From NCBI RefSeq assembly GCF_037975245.1, contig NC_092572.1, positions 310,001 to 374,000 on the forward strand: a stretch of DNA of 64,000 nt, read 5' to 3'. Of this stretch, positions 1-13,107 are shown one piece after another (the stretch's first letter is position 1; the number at the start of each line of letters is the position of its first letter). A program made the position numbers and the translations under genes. Below the pieces are notes generated by a model. It was given only the letters and a program-made list of their open reading frames with translations, was not told the origin of the DNA and did not search any database. The stretch comes from Apostichopus japonicus. Taxonomy: Eukaryota; Echinodermata; Holothuroidea; Aspidochirotida; Stichopodidae.

Positions 1-176
1 AGAGGATATTTGTAAAGTAAAAATGATAACATGATGATAGAAATGTGACCAACGTCTACGATTAGATCTGCAAATCCATGTATTGTCATCATGTTGTTTT
101 ACTGTTGCAAATATGAAATCATATTGTGATTTTCATATTGTCATACATGTTTAGGTAGATATGTACTTCTGTGCAA

Positions 177-231
<55 letters not shown>

Positions 232-278
232 TATATATATATATAGTATTGCACAGAAGTGCAATATATAGAAGTGCA

Positions 279-376
<98 letters not shown>

Positions 377-625
377 TCAATTCCATGATAAGGTCAACAT
401 CATACCTAAAAATTTAAAATCATTGTACATTAAAATTGTATAAGTTTCCAATAAACAGAATACTTGTAGTTACTAAAAATAATTTGTTCACCCCCAAAAC
501 ATCATTTGTTTGATTATGGGGTCAGTTATAACAAATGGTTCCCGTTTTAACTAAATTATGAAAAATACAGTGAAATTTCATTTTGTGCAGATTTGTACAT
601 AGTAATCATAGATATCATCAGTTTT
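1..625. repeat. AT dinucleotide microsatellite in otherwise featureless DNA
   Basis: Two long (AT)n runs at about 180-240 and 281-374 dominate this stretch. They are separated by a short unique piece. A 16-nt inverted pair, ACTTCTGTGCAATACT near 165 and AGTATTGCACAGAAGT near 245, brackets the first run and could form a hairpin. The reading frames here encode only Ile-Tyr repeats and are not genes. I see nothing else in 375-625. Confidence 0.9.
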
Positions 626-1310
626 TTGGACTAATTATATTTGCTATAGCATAGTGCTCACTTAATAGCTTCAATTTTTTTTCGACATCAAGGCATTAGA
701 CAATAGTGGTGAATTGAAAACACCCTCCATTTACTGTCACGCGAGTCACAAAATTTACTGTTTTTTTTTTCTCCTTGCCTGCACATTAGTTTTACACCAA
801 ATAATGAATATCAAGTCTTCACATAGATACCAAAAGGATTACTGAATTTTCCTTTCCAGAAGATATTCAAATTTTGCGGAAAATCACCCTTTATGAATGT
901 CACGCGAGTCACGTCATGCGAGTCACGTCAAATCAAGATAGTGTTTCTACCTATTTACTGTGTGTTGGACTAATTATATTTGCTATAGCATAGTGCTCAC
1001 TTAATAGCTTCAATTTTATTTTGATATCAAGGCATTAGACAACAGTGGTAAATAGAAAACAGTAAACACCCTCGATTTACTGTCACGGAGTCACAAAATT
1101 GACTGTTTTTGCTTTTTTTCTCCTTGCCTGCACAATAGTTTTACTCCAAAATAATGAATATCAAGTCTTCACATAGATACCAAAAGGATTACTGAAATTT
1201 CCTTTTCAGAAGATATTCAAATTTTGCAGAAAATCACCCTTTACAAATGTCACGCGAGTCACGTCACGCGAGTCACGTCAAATCAAGATAGTGTTTCTAC
1301 CTATTTACTG
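626..1310. repeat. 339-bp tandem duplication
   Basis: The segment starting TTGGACTAATTATATTTGC at 626 recurs at 965 with a few substitutions and small indels, so two copies of a 339-bp unit lie head to tail (about 626-964 and 965-1310). Each copy carries the 14-mer GTCACGCGAGTCAC or close variants three times. In the second copy one motif has lost a base (1082-1094). Confidence 0.85.
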
Positions 1311-2420
1311 TGTGAAAATTACAGGGATGTTATATTTTGATGAATGAATCACTGATTAAAGATATCATATATGCATTCCCTTTAATTACGCAACTTGAAT
1401 AATATGGGCACACATAATGCAACTATTATCATAATTTCATTTGAAATATCAGAATTTAAAATCATGAATATTTATTCGCAATATAATGCCTATTTTATCA
1501 CCACATTTGGAAAGTTAGCACATGTCATTGATTTTTTAGTATTATACTAAACCATAATCTACATTTGTATCTGGCAATGCCATGTCCTATGACTTGACAA
1601 CCTTAAGGTCTAAACTGCTCAATCATTCCCAAAATTCTATGAGCGAATGTATCTTCTCAAATATTACACTTTTGGTTTATTCAAATATGACAAATGAGAA
1701 TGGTAATTTGAATCACATTTTGATAGATCTGTTTCTTCTATAACTTTCAAATGAGTGACTTCAACAGACTAAATATTGTTATAAATATTAATTGACAAAA
1801 TATATTGCCTGAACAACTGTACTACCCGTACAGTATATTACCTACTGTCTGCAGTCATGAAGGTAACTCGGGGACATTAATATCATCTGGACATTCCCAA
1901 GGGAAGTACCTTTTGGACACTTTCTAGACCAATGAATGTTATATTTTACTATGCAAGATCTGTACCCTCAATTCACTACTGCATTTGGTCTAGAACTATC
2001 CGAAAAGTGAACTTGTCACGCGAGTCACGTTTTCTTGTCACGCGAGTCACAATACATCTTCATCGTTATTTTCATGCGTTACAACTTTTTTTCAAAGTTG
2101 CATAGCAATTGAGGTAGAGGTGTTTTTCAACTTCGGTATGATTATAAAAAGTGATTGGAAAAATTTTAATAAGACATAAGAAATCGAACATTTGTGTGTG
2201 CATTCTGATTTTTGCTAATAGTAACTGTCACGCGAGTCACGTTTAGTTTTTCGCCAATTTCACCCCAAATACTTGAGGTATAAATATTTTTTTCTCTACT
2301 GTTGTAAGCATTAAGGCGTACATTCACTGCTACATTAATGCTTTTCTCCCAGGTAATTTCTTTATTTGTTAAATGATATCAAACAGAGAGGAATTTGAGT
2401 AAAAATGTCACGCGAGTCAC
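736..2420 (-). pseudogene. Possible remnant of a gene with repeated VTRVT / DSRD motif
   Basis: The 14-mer GTCACGCGAGTCAC or a one-base variant occurs ten times: 736, 899, 913, 1082, 1249, 1263, 2015, 2037, 2227 and 2407. Read on the minus strand it gives VTRVT or, in another frame, DSRD. The surrounding minus-strand frames stay open for about 20-50 codons each, for example around 2227-2240 and around 736-749 (...NFVTRVTVNGGCF...), then stop. No consistent splice structure joins them. The spacing is not that of a simple tandem repeat, so either protein-coding descent or a dispersed DNA-binding site could explain it. I do not recognise the family. Confidence 0.3.
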
Positions 2421-2988
2421 CATGGAATTGACCATATATATGTTTAATTGAAGGTTAAGTCACCAGGAAGTTATATTTCATATTCTAGCATGCTGTAATA
2501 CTACTATGTATATTGAGCTTTAATACATTAGCTGCCCTCTTCCTCTTTCTGTTTCAGGTAGAACTATTGTACTGTATTGTATTGTAGTTAATAGTTAAAA
2601 GTGTGTAAGGGGCTAACTTTCACCTAATCGTATTTCCTCGTATGTTTACGTCACACATGCCATTTTTTTGTAACAAACACTGCAGATTCAACAGCTCACC
2701 GTGTTGTGAGTAATCCAGGATCAAGTTATACTAAATCACTTAAAACGGAGATGATGTAAGTAATCTTTCAATTTAGCGTTTTGCTATTTGTTTCCAAAAT
2801 TCCATAATTTAAAATCTGACATTTTTGACTGAGTTTCAGGGTATAAGGGATACAGGTTGCGTTTCTATGATCACTGAAAACGCCTTCAACTTGAACAGAG
2901 ACGTTTTATATAGTTATTATACTTAGTTGAAAACAACGGATGATTACACTCTTTGCTTCTCTAAACAAATATCAAATCTATCCTTCAT
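2421..2988. other. Intergenic, nothing supported
   Basis: AT-rich sequence without a convincing coding segment, RNA gene or terminal repeat. It leads directly into the large satellite array. Confidence 0.6.
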
Positions 2989-5900
2989 ATAGTAGACTCT
3001 AGATTTGATAGTAGACACTAGCTTTCATAGTAGACTCTATAACCTTCAACTGTAGACACTATAGCCTTCCTAGCAGACATTAGCCGTTCCTAGTAGACAA
3101 TAGCTTTTATAGTAGACAGTAGCCTTCAAAGTAGACTCATATAGCCTTCAAGGCACTAAACTGCATAGCAGACACTAACCTTCCTATATAGCAGACACTA
3201 GTCGTTCTAGTAGACACTAGCCGTTCCTAGCAGACACTAGCCTTCATAGTAGACTCTATAGCCTTCAACTGTAGACACTAACCTTCATAGCAGACACTTG
3301 CCTTCATAGTAGACTCTATAGCCTTCAACTGTAGACACTAACCTTCATAGCAGACACTAACCTTCCCAGCAGACACATAACCTTCCTAGCAGACACTAAC
3401 CTTCCTAGTAGACTCATATAGCCTTCAACTGTAGGCACTAAACTGCATAGCAGACACTAACCTTCCTATATAGCAGACACTAGTCGTTCTAGTAGACACT
3501 AGCCGTTCCTAGCAGACACTAGCCTTCATAGTAGACTCTATAGCCTTCAACTGTAGACACTAACCTTCATATCAGACACTTGCCTTCATAGTAGACTCTA
3601 TAGCCTCAACTGTAGACACTAACCTTCATAGCAGACACTTGCCTTCGTAGTAGACTCTATAACCTTCAACTGTAGACACTGATCTTCATAGCTGACACTT
3701 GCCTTCATAGTAGACTCTATAGCTTTCAACTGTAGACACTAGCCTTCATAGCAGACATTCACCTTCAAAGCAGACACATTACCTTCCTAGCAGACACTAG
3801 CCGTTCCTAGTAGACAATAGCTTTTATAGTAGACAGTAGCCTTCAAAGTAGACTCTATAGCCTTCAACTGTAGACACTAGCCTTCCTAGCAGACACTAGT
3901 CGTTCCTAGTAGACAATAGCTTTTATAGTAGACAGAAGCCTTCAAAGTAGACTCACATAGCCTTCAACTGTAGGCACTAAACTGCATAGCAGACACTAAC
4001 CTTCCTATATAGCAGACACTAGTCGTTCTAGTAGACACTAGCCTTCCTAGCAGACACTTGCCTTCATAGTAGACTCTATAGCCTTCGACTGTAGACACTA
4101 ACCTTCATAGCAGACACTTGCCTTCATAGTAGACTCTATAGCCTCAACTGTAGACACTAACCTTCATAGCAGACACTTGCCTTCGTAGTAGACTCTATAA
4201 CCTTCAACTGTAGACACTGACCTTCATAGCAGACACTTGCCATCATAGTTGACTCTATAGCCTTCAACTGTAGACACTAACCTTCATAGCAGACACTAAC
4301 CTTCATAGCAGACACATAACCTTCCTAGTAGACAATAGCTTTTATAGTAGACAGTAGCCTTCAAAGTAGACTCATATAGCCTTCAACTGTAGACACTAAC
4401 CTTCATAGCAGACACTTGCCTTCATAGTAGACTCTATAGCCTTCAACTGTAGACCCTAGCCTTCCTAGCAGACACTAGCCGTTCCTAGTAGACAATAGCT
4501 TTTATAGTAGACAGAAGCCTTCAAAGTAGACTCACATAGCCTTCAACTGTAGGCACTAAACTGCATAGCAGACACTAACCTTCCTATATAGCAGACACTA
4601 GTCGTTCTAGTAGACACTAGCCTTCCTAGCAGACACTAGCCTTCATAGTTGACTCTATAGCCTACAACTGTAGACACTAACCTTCATATCAGACACTTGC
4701 CTTCATGGTAGCCTCTATAGCCTCAACTGTAGACACTAACCTTCATAGCAGACACTTGCCTTCGTAGTAGACTCTATAACCTTCAACTGTAGACACTGAT
4801 CTTCATAGCTGACACTTGCCTTCATAGTAGACTCTATAGCCTTCAACTGTAGACACTAACCTTCCCAGCAGACACTTGCCTTCATAGTTGACTCTATAGC
4901 TTTCAACTGTAGACACTAGCCTTCATAGCAGACACTAACCTTCATAGCAGACACTAACCTTCATAGCAGACAAATTACCTTCCTAGCAGACACTAGCCGT
5001 TCCTAGTAGACAATAGCTTTTATAGTAGACAGTAGCCTTCAAAGTAGACTCTATAGCCTTTAACTGTAGACACTAACCTTCATACCAGACAATTGCCTTC
5101 ATAGTAGACTCTATAGCCTTCAACTGTAGACACTAACCTTCCTAGCAGACACTAGTCGTTCCTAGTAGACAATAGCTTTTATAGTAGACAGAAGCCTTCA
5201 AAATAGACTCACATAGCCTTCAACTGTAGGCACTATACTGCATAGCAGACACTAACCTTCCTATATAGCAGACACTAGTCGTTCTAGTAGACACTAACCT
5301 TCCTAGCAGACACTAGCCTTCATAGTTGACTCTATAGCCTTCAACTGTAGACCCTAGCCTTCCTAGCAGACACTAGTCGTTCCTAGTAGACAATAGCTTT
5401 TATAGTAGACAGAAGCCTTCAAAATAGACTCACATAGCCTTCAACTGTAGGCACTAAATTGCATAGCAGACACTAACCTTCCTATATAGCAGACACTAGT
5501 CGTTCTAGTAGACACTAGCCTTCCTAGCAGACACTAGCCTTCATAGTAGACATTATAGCCTTCCTAGCAGACACTAACCTTCATATCAGACACTTGCCTT
5601 CATAGTAGACTCTATAGCCTCAACTGTAGACACTAACCTTCATAGCAGACACTTGCCTTCGTAGTAGACTCTATAACCTTCAACTGTAGACACTGACCTT
5701 CATAGCAGACACTTGCCTTCGTAGTAGACTCTATAGCCTTCAACTGTAGACACTGACCTTCATAGCAGACACTTGCCTTCATAGTTGACTCTATAGCCTT
5801 CAACTGTAGACACTAACCTTCATAGCAGACACTAACCTTCATAGCAGACACATAACCTTCCTAGTAGACAATAGCTTTTATAGTAGACAGTAGCCTTCAA

Positions 5901-8900
5901 AGTAGACTCTATAGCTTTCAACTGTAGACACTAACCTTCATAGCAGACACTTGCCTTCATAGTAGACTCTATAGCCTTCAACTGTAGACCCTAGCCTTCC
6001 TAGCAGACACTAGCCGTTCCTAGTAGACAATAGCTTTTATAGTAGACAGAAGCCTTCAAAGTAGACTCACATAGCCTTCAACTGTAGGCACTAAACTGCA
6101 TAGCAGACACTAACCTTCCTATATAGCAGACACTAGTCGTTCTAGTAGACACTAGCCTTCCTAGCAGACACTTGCCTTCATAGTAGACTCTATAGCCTTC
6201 GACTGTAGACACTAACCTTCATAGCAGACACTTGCCTTCATAGTAGACTCTATAGCCTCAACTGTAGACACTAACCTTCATAGCAAACACTTGCCTTCGT
6301 AGTAGACTCTATAACCTTCAACTGTAGACACTGACCTTCATAGCAGACACTTGCCTTCATAGTTGACTCTATAGCCTTCAACTGTAGACACTAACCTTCA
6401 TAGCAGACACTAACCTTCATAGCAGACACATAACCTTCCTAGTAGACAATAGCTTTTATAGTAGACAGTAGCCTTCAAAGTAGACTCTATAGCTTTCAAC
6501 TGTAGACACTAACCTTCATAGCAGACACTTGCCTTCATAGTAGACTCTATAGCCTTCAACTGTAGACCCTAGCCTTCCTAGCAGACACTAGCCGTTCCTA
6601 GTAGACAATAGCTTTTATAGTAGACAGAAGCCTTCAACTGTAGACTCACATAGCCTTCAACTGTAGGCACTAAACTGCATAGCAGACACTAACCTTCCTA
6701 TATAGCAGACACTAGTCGTTCTAGTAGACACTAGCCTTCCTAGCAGACACTTGCCTTCATAGTAGACTCTATAGCCTTCGACTGTAGACACTAACCTTCA
6801 TAGCAGACACTTGCCTTCATAGTAGACTCTATAGCCTCAACTGTAGACACTAACCTTCATAGCAAACACTTGCCTTCGTAGTAGACTCTATAACCTTCAA
6901 CTGTAGACACTGACCTTCATAGCAGACACTTGCCTTCATAGTTGAATATAGCCTTCAACTGTAGACACTAACCTTCATAGCAGACACTAACCTTCATAGC
7001 AGACACATAACCTTCCTAGTAGACAATAGCTTTTATAGTAGACAGTAGCCTTCAAAGTAGACTCATATAGCCTTCAACTGTAGACACTAACCTTCATAGC
7101 AGACACTTGCCTTCATAGTAGACTCTATAGCCTTCAACTGTAGACCCTAGCCTTCCTAGCAGACACTAGCCGTTCCTAGTAGACAATAGCTTTTATAGTA
7201 GACAGAAGCCTTCAAAGTAGACTCACATAGCCTTCAACTGTAGGCACTAAACTGCATAGCAGACACTAACCTTCCTATATAGCAGACACTAGTCGTTCTA
7301 GTAGACACTAGCCTTCCTAGCAGACACTAGCCTTCATAGTTGACTCTATAGCCTACAACTGTAGACACTAACCTTCATATCAGACACTTGCCTTCATAGT
7401 AGCCTCTATAGCCTCAACTGTAGACACTAACCTTCATAGCAGACACTTGCCTTCGTAGTAGACTCTATAACCTTCAACTGTAGACACTGATCTTCATAGC
7501 TGACACTTGCCTTCATAGTAGACTCTATAGCCTTCAACTGTAGACACTAACCTTCATAGCAGACACTTGCCTTCATAGTTGACTCTATAGCTTTCAACTG
7601 TAGACACTAGCCTTCATAGCAGACACTAACCTTCATAGCAGACACTAACCTTCATAGCAGACAAATTACCTTCCTAGCAGACACTAGCCGTTCCTAGTAG
7701 ACAATAGCTTTTATAGTAGACAGTAGCCTTCAAAGTAGACTCTATAGCCTTTAACTGTAGACACTAACCTTCATACCAGACAATTGCCTTCATAGTAGAC
7801 TCTATAGCCTTCAACTGTAGACACTAACCTTCCTAGCAGACACTAGTCGTTCCTAGTAGACAATAGCTTTTATAGTAGACAGAAGCCTTCAAAATAGACT
7901 CACATAGCCTTCAACTGTAGGCACTAAACTGCATAGCAGACACTAACCTTCCTATATAGCAGACACTAGTCGTTCTAGTAGACACTAACCTTCCTAGCAG
8001 ACACTAGCCTTCATAGTAGACTCTATAGCCTTCAACTGTAGACCCTAGCCTTCCTAGCAGACACTAGTCGTTCCTAGTAGACAATAGCTTTTATAGTAGA
8101 CAGAAGCCTTCAAAATAGACTCACATAGCCTTCAACTGTAGGCACTAAATTGCATAGCAGACACTAACCTTCCTATATAGCAGACACTAGTCGTTCTAGT
8201 AGACACTAGCCTTCCTAGCAGACACTAGCCTTCATAGTAGACATTATAGCCTTCCTAGCAGACACTAACCTTCATATCAGACACTTGCCTTCATAGTAGA
8301 CTCTATAGCCTCAACTGTAGACACTAACCTTCATAGCAGACACTTGCCTTCGTAGTAGACTCTATAACCTTCAACTGTAGACACTGACCTTCATAGCAGA
8401 CACTTGCCTTCATAGTAGACTCTATAGCCTTCAACTGTAGACACTAACCTTCATAGCAGACACTTGCCTTCATAGTTGACTCTATAGCCTTCAACTGTAG
8501 ACACTAACCTTCATAGCAGACACATTACCTTCATAGCAGACACATAACCTTCCTAGTAGACAATAGCTTTTATAGTAGACAGTAGCCTTCAAAGTAGACT
8601 CTATAGCTTTCAACTGTAGACACAAACCTTCATAGCAGACACTTGCCTTCATAGTAGACTCTATAGCCTTCAACTGTAGACCCTAGCCTTCCTAGCAGAC
8701 ACTAGCCGTTCCTAGTAGACAATAGCTTTTATAGTAGACAGAAGCCTTCAAAGTAGACTCACATAGCCTTCAACTGTAGGCACTAAACTGCATAGCAGAC
8801 ACTAACCTTCCTATATAGCAGACACTAGTCGTTCTAGTAGACACTAGCCTTCCTAGCAGACACTAGCCTTCATAGTTGACTCTATAGCCTTCAACTGTAG

Positions 8901-9790
8901 ACACTAACCTTCATATCAGACACTTGCCTTCATAGTAGACTCTATAGCCTCAACTGTAGACACTAACCTTCATAGCAGACACTTGCCTTCGTAGTAGACT
9001 CTATAACCTTCAACTGTAGACACTGATCTTCATAGCTGACACTTGCCTTCATAGTAGACTCTATAGCCTTCAACTGTAGACACTAACCTTCATAGCAGAC
9101 ACTTGCCTTCATAGTTGACTCTATAGCTTTCAACTGTAGACACTAGCCTTCATAGCAGACACTAACCTTCATAGCAGACACATTACCTTCCTAGCAGACA
9201 CTTGCCTTCATAGTAGACTCTATAGCCTTCAACTGTAGATACTAACCTTCACAGCAGACACTTGCCTTCATAGTTGACTCTATAGCCTTCAACTGTAGAC
9301 ACTAACTTTCATAGCAGACACTTGCCTTCATAGTAGACTCTATAGCCTTCAACTATAGACACTAACTTTCATAGCAGACACTTGCCTTCATAGTAGACTC
9401 TATAACCTTCAACTGTAGACACTAACCTTCATAGCAGACACTTGCCTTCGTAGTAGACTCTATAACCTTCAACTGTAGACACTGACTTTCATAGCAGACA
9501 CTTGCCTTCATAGTAGACTCTATAGCCTTCAACTGTAGACACTAACCTTCATAGCAGACACTTGCCTTCACAGTTGACTCTATAGCCTTCAACTGTAGAC
9601 ACTAACCTTCATAGCAGACACTAACCTTCATAGCAGACACATAACCTTCATAGCAGACACTGACCTTCCCAGCAGACACATAACCTTCCTAGCAGACACT
9701 AACCTTCCTAGTAGACACTAGCCGTGCTAGTAGATACTAGCCTGTCATTGCAGATACTAGCCTTACATTGTATACACTATAGCCTTTTAT
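2989..9790. repeat. 6.8-kb hierarchical satellite array of about 20-bp units
   Basis: The whole stretch is built from 19-21-bp units of the type CTTCATAGCAGACACTAAC. Subunit variants include a form with TGTAGACACTAAC, a form with GTAGACTCTATAG and a form with CTTTTATAGTAGACA. The variants follow each other in a fixed order, so a higher-order repeat exists. The rare marker TTCGACTG lies at 4084, 6198 and 6777 (spacing 2,114 and 579). The markers CATACCAGAC (5081 and 7772) and GCCTCTATAG (4711 and 7402) both recur after exactly 2,691 bp. At the right end (about 9,180-9,790) the order becomes simpler and the units decay. Short frames inside are repeat shadows. No spacer diversity of the CRISPR kind is present. 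Confidence 0.95.
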
Positions 9791-11039
9791 TTATACATGA
9801 TTCAATGTTCAAGTCTTCATGGTATTATCTTACAATTGTGTTCACCTGAGCAACCAAAAGGCCTCGTCTTACCACTCGCAGTACGGGCGGTTACTTGTAG
9901 GATATCAACATAATGAACATATTAGCGCCAAGGTGTGGCAGGGATTCATGGTAGTGGTAATGACGCACTTGTACTTGACCATTTTAGACTTGCTGTAGGA
10001 GACACACCAACAAGTTTTGTACTAGGGAGTGGGAGAGAGAGTTAATATGTTATGATATCGGAGGGAGGGGCTAAGGATATTGGTATACCCTCCTCTCTGA
10101 GAAATCTTGGTAAAAGGGAAGTTGCTTATATGGTGATCTTAGTCTAGAACAATATTGAAGAGTTTACTAAACATACATAGTTAGGTAATGTACTCAACTA
10201 CAGTTTTTTCTGTTTTTGTAATATTTTGTGTGCCAGTGCGTGAGGGAGGGGCGGAACTAAGGGGGTGGCGGAGGCAAAGTGTGCAGAAATGTATTTAGTG
10301 TCGCTCTTGATTTCTGGCTTAGGATATTTTGACAATTCGAAATCTGAACACGATAATGTCGCTTTTAAAGCAGTATGCAAGTACAGACTATATGCTATTT
10401 ACAAAACACAATTCAGTGTTGTGGAAAACATGCCGTAGTGGTACTAGTCAGTGGGATAAAGTAGGAAAATTGGATCGCCAAATTAAGAAGAAAGTTTGTT
10501 GTAATAGACCTATTAACTACAGACAGCATCGGAATGTCATTTAGCAAAATACCCCAACGCATTCCTTCCCCCACCCTGCCTCATTACTTAACCTAATGAT
10601 GATCGACAGTCGCAGAACAACCGTTTTACTCCTCCATTAATGGTAGTAAATATGAAGGATAAGTTTATTTTCTGCATTCACAACAGACTATACATATTAA
10701 CTATATTAGTGCCCACATATGAAAGAAATTGCACATCCACCACAAAATGGTAAACGGAATATTACTCTTATGTCTTAATATAACCTAACACTTGACGTTC
10801 CTTTTGTATTGTCAAAGATCATCAGTATTGGCATGCTAACAATTGCTAGAGGTTTACCAAAGTATGTCCTGAGACTTTGAACCTCCTTCCTATAGCATTG
10901 AAAATCTCAGGATGCGTAAATTCCTTTACACTGGCAGTTAAAATGCTGTTGAAATGTGAGGATGGAAGACCATTAAGCATGACTATCTAGTATATTTGAG
11001 GAAAACACGGATGAGTACAAACATTAATCATAGAAAACT
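9791..11039. other. Intergenic, nothing supported
   Basis: No coding segment with plausible splice sites or domain-like composition is visible. The short open frames near 10.2-10.5 kb overlap each other on both strands and look random. A G-rich stretch at about 10,225-10,280 may be the edge of an old mobile element, but no terminal repeats could be paired. Confidence 0.5.
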
Positions 11040-11456
11040 CAGTGTGAAAATAGCAAGTTATTCTGATTGAAAAATGAAATGTGTTCTTCTTCAAAGCACC
11101 ATGTTGAAAAGTTGTAAAGCTTACTTGGGCGTGTAATTGTTGCAACCATTACTGCCCATAGAAGCGCCCATTTAACGTCCCCATCCGACGGACAGGATTG
11201 TACCTCCGCACCAGACCACTCTCTCAAGTTCTGAGGGAGGTGAAGGCACCCACTATGAATCATCATCATTGCAGCGCAGATATTTTGAACGAAGTTGTTT
11301 TGAAACTATCGAAAGAACAGAAACACAACTCTTCTCAGCAACACTGCAAAGCAGCAATTTTGAATAGGTGTAGAGAATTTGTTTTGACGAGGATTTAACC
11401 CAGGAACCTTATAACTGCGGGCGGACACTGTAACCATTACGCCACACCATTACCTT
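11040..11456 (-). mobile_element. tRNA-derived SINE
   Basis: On the minus strand the segment beginning near 11,455 reads like a tRNA head: an A-box-like TGGCGTAATGG followed about 40 nt later by a B-box-like GGGTTAAATCC. These are the two internal RNA polymerase III promoter elements. A body of about 350 bp follows, containing TCGGATGGGGACGTTAAA near 11,170-11,195, a motif that I associate with animal SINE bodies. The exact 3' end and the target duplication were not found, so the boundaries are approximate. It is unlikely to be a working tRNA because the acceptor arm and anticodon arm cannot be folded convincingly. Confidence 0.5.
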
Positions 11457-11521
11457 TCAAAATGATGACAATTCCCTAGAATAGAAGTTATGACGTATGA
11501 TTTCACCTTCCAAACTATGGG

Positions 11522-11916
11522 CTGCAATATGCATGTTGAAATGAAAGAACAAGTGGAGTGTGTTTCTAGTGCATGTAAGTGTGAGCTGGAAGATATATAT
11601 CTGCAATATGCATGTTGAAATGAAAGAGCAAGTGGAGTGTGTTACTAGTGCATGTAAGTGTGAGGTGGAAGATATGTATCTGCAATATGCATGTTGAAAT
11701 GAAAGAACAAGTGGAGTGTGTTTCTAGTGCATGTAAGTGTGAGGTGGAAGATATGTATCTGCAATATGCATGTTGAAATGAAAGAACAAGTGGAGTGTGT
11801 TACTAGTGCATGTAAGTGTGAGGTGGAAGATATGTATCTGCAATATGCATGTTGAAATGAAAGAACAAGTGGAGTGTGTTACTAGTGCATGTACGTGTGA
11901 GCTGGAAGATATGTAT
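11522..11916. repeat. 79-bp minisatellite, five copies
   Basis: Units starting CTGCAATATGCATGTTGAAA lie at 11,522, 11,601, 11,680, 11,759 and 11,838, an exact 79-bp period with only a few substitutions between copies. The high identity points to recent expansion or homogenisation. Confidence 0.95.
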
Positions 11917-12882
11917 CAAGCCAAGCCGAAGATCTTTTACAACGTCAGTCAGTCAATTTGTATTTGTAAGCTAAATAGATTAGGGTTTTATTTGATAGCC
12001 TTATAGGACACAACCTCCAGCCACTCACAAGCCATAAGTATTTTTTGACCAAACTTTGAAAATCCAGAAAGACTTTTTAAGTCTGAAAGATTTCTTCAAT
12101 ATTATTTCGTCAATAATGTCATGACAGAACGTGTCATGAATTGTCACGTATTTGTCCAAGAAACCCCTGGTGCAGATTATAGCACTCTTACACATATCTT
12201 GCTGATAACAAGTCCTACGGTATGTTATATTGCAACAGCTAGAAGATCTCCATCTGACATGAAGAAGTAGTTTTATCCTTTACTGAAAAATGCCATTTTC
12301 TTCTAAATTTCAACCGGTTGTACTGAAATTGTCTACTTTTATCGGAAAATGTCGACTTTTGTCATTTTATTTCAAAGTTTAGTTTAGCATCTAACATTAA
12401 CGAAAGTTCGAAATAAACTGTTGAATAATTTCGGTGGTTCAACAGAATTTCAACTTTCTATATAACTTTAGCGGAAAGGGTCTTTCGACGGACTAAGGAG
12501 AATATAAAACATAGACTTAATTATTTGACAGTTCGCGGTCAATTTCCACGTCCGGAATTGAAGAAAGTGTTGATTTTAAAAAGCCCCCCCCCCCCCCCAG
12601 CCCATCCCAAACGTCAAAAAAGGTTAAATTTGACCAGATTTGTGCAAAAAGAAGGAATGATTCACAAGTTTTAAACAACCTTCAAACTGATGGACTTCGT
12701 AATTGATGGATATTAGTTATGTTTTATATCTGAGCATTTCTTAATACTTTTATATGCGAATAACACGATCTTGTGAATGTAGATATAATAATGTTAATGT
12801 TTAAACAATATTAAGATCTACTTTTCTGAAATCTGTGCAAATGGTTAGATATAATATATCAAATATCTTTTTGCTGCAGTTA
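11917..12882. other. Intergenic, nothing supported
   Basis: AT-rich DNA with a poly-C run at about 12,585-12,598. No gene, RNA or paired terminal repeat is seen. Confidence 0.5.
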
Positions 12883-13107
12883 TTACCACTTATGCGCGTC
12901 GGTAGCTCGTTGATAGGCGGACATGACATCTGATATGAAATCGTGTAACAGTCTTTTTGTGTATTGTTGTTTTCTAGCCGCCACGTCAACACTGTAACGG
13001 TGTTTCTCTATGCCGTAACATGGATGCCACTTACAGCAGCAGGTGCGTAGCTTCCAAGTTGAACGAGAGAAGAGTAACAGCCACAGGGGTCTTATTTTCA
13101 CAAACAT
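12883..13107 (-). CDS. Hypothetical small secreted peptide precursor
   Basis: A 74-codon minus-strand frame starts MFVKIRPLWLLLF, a short basic then hydrophobic start like a signal peptide. It contains four clustered cysteines, a dibasic KR at about residue 52, and ends in a 22-residue tail with HDFISDVMSAYQ. Those are features of neuropeptide or hormone precursors in general, but no family is recognised and the similarity may be chance. A GTAAGT inside the frame (after residue 24 or so) could also be a splice donor. It lies just upstream of gene A on the opposite strand. Treat it as a candidate only. Confidence 0.15.
   Translation of the reverse strand: MFVKIRPLWLLLFSRSTWKLRTCCCKWHPCYGIEKHRYSVDVAARKQQYTKRLLHDFISDVMSAYQRATDAHKW

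Noticed and set aside
141-443. Frames rich in Ile-Tyr
   Set aside because: Translation of an (AT)n microsatellite.
2989-9790. CRISPR-like appearance of short regular repeats
   Set aside because: The 'spacers' are themselves repeat variants, no leader or cas genes exist, and the genome is eukaryotic.
11387-11456. Functional tRNA gene on the minus strand
   Set aside because: A and B boxes are present but a full cloverleaf is not, and the sequence continues into a SINE body.
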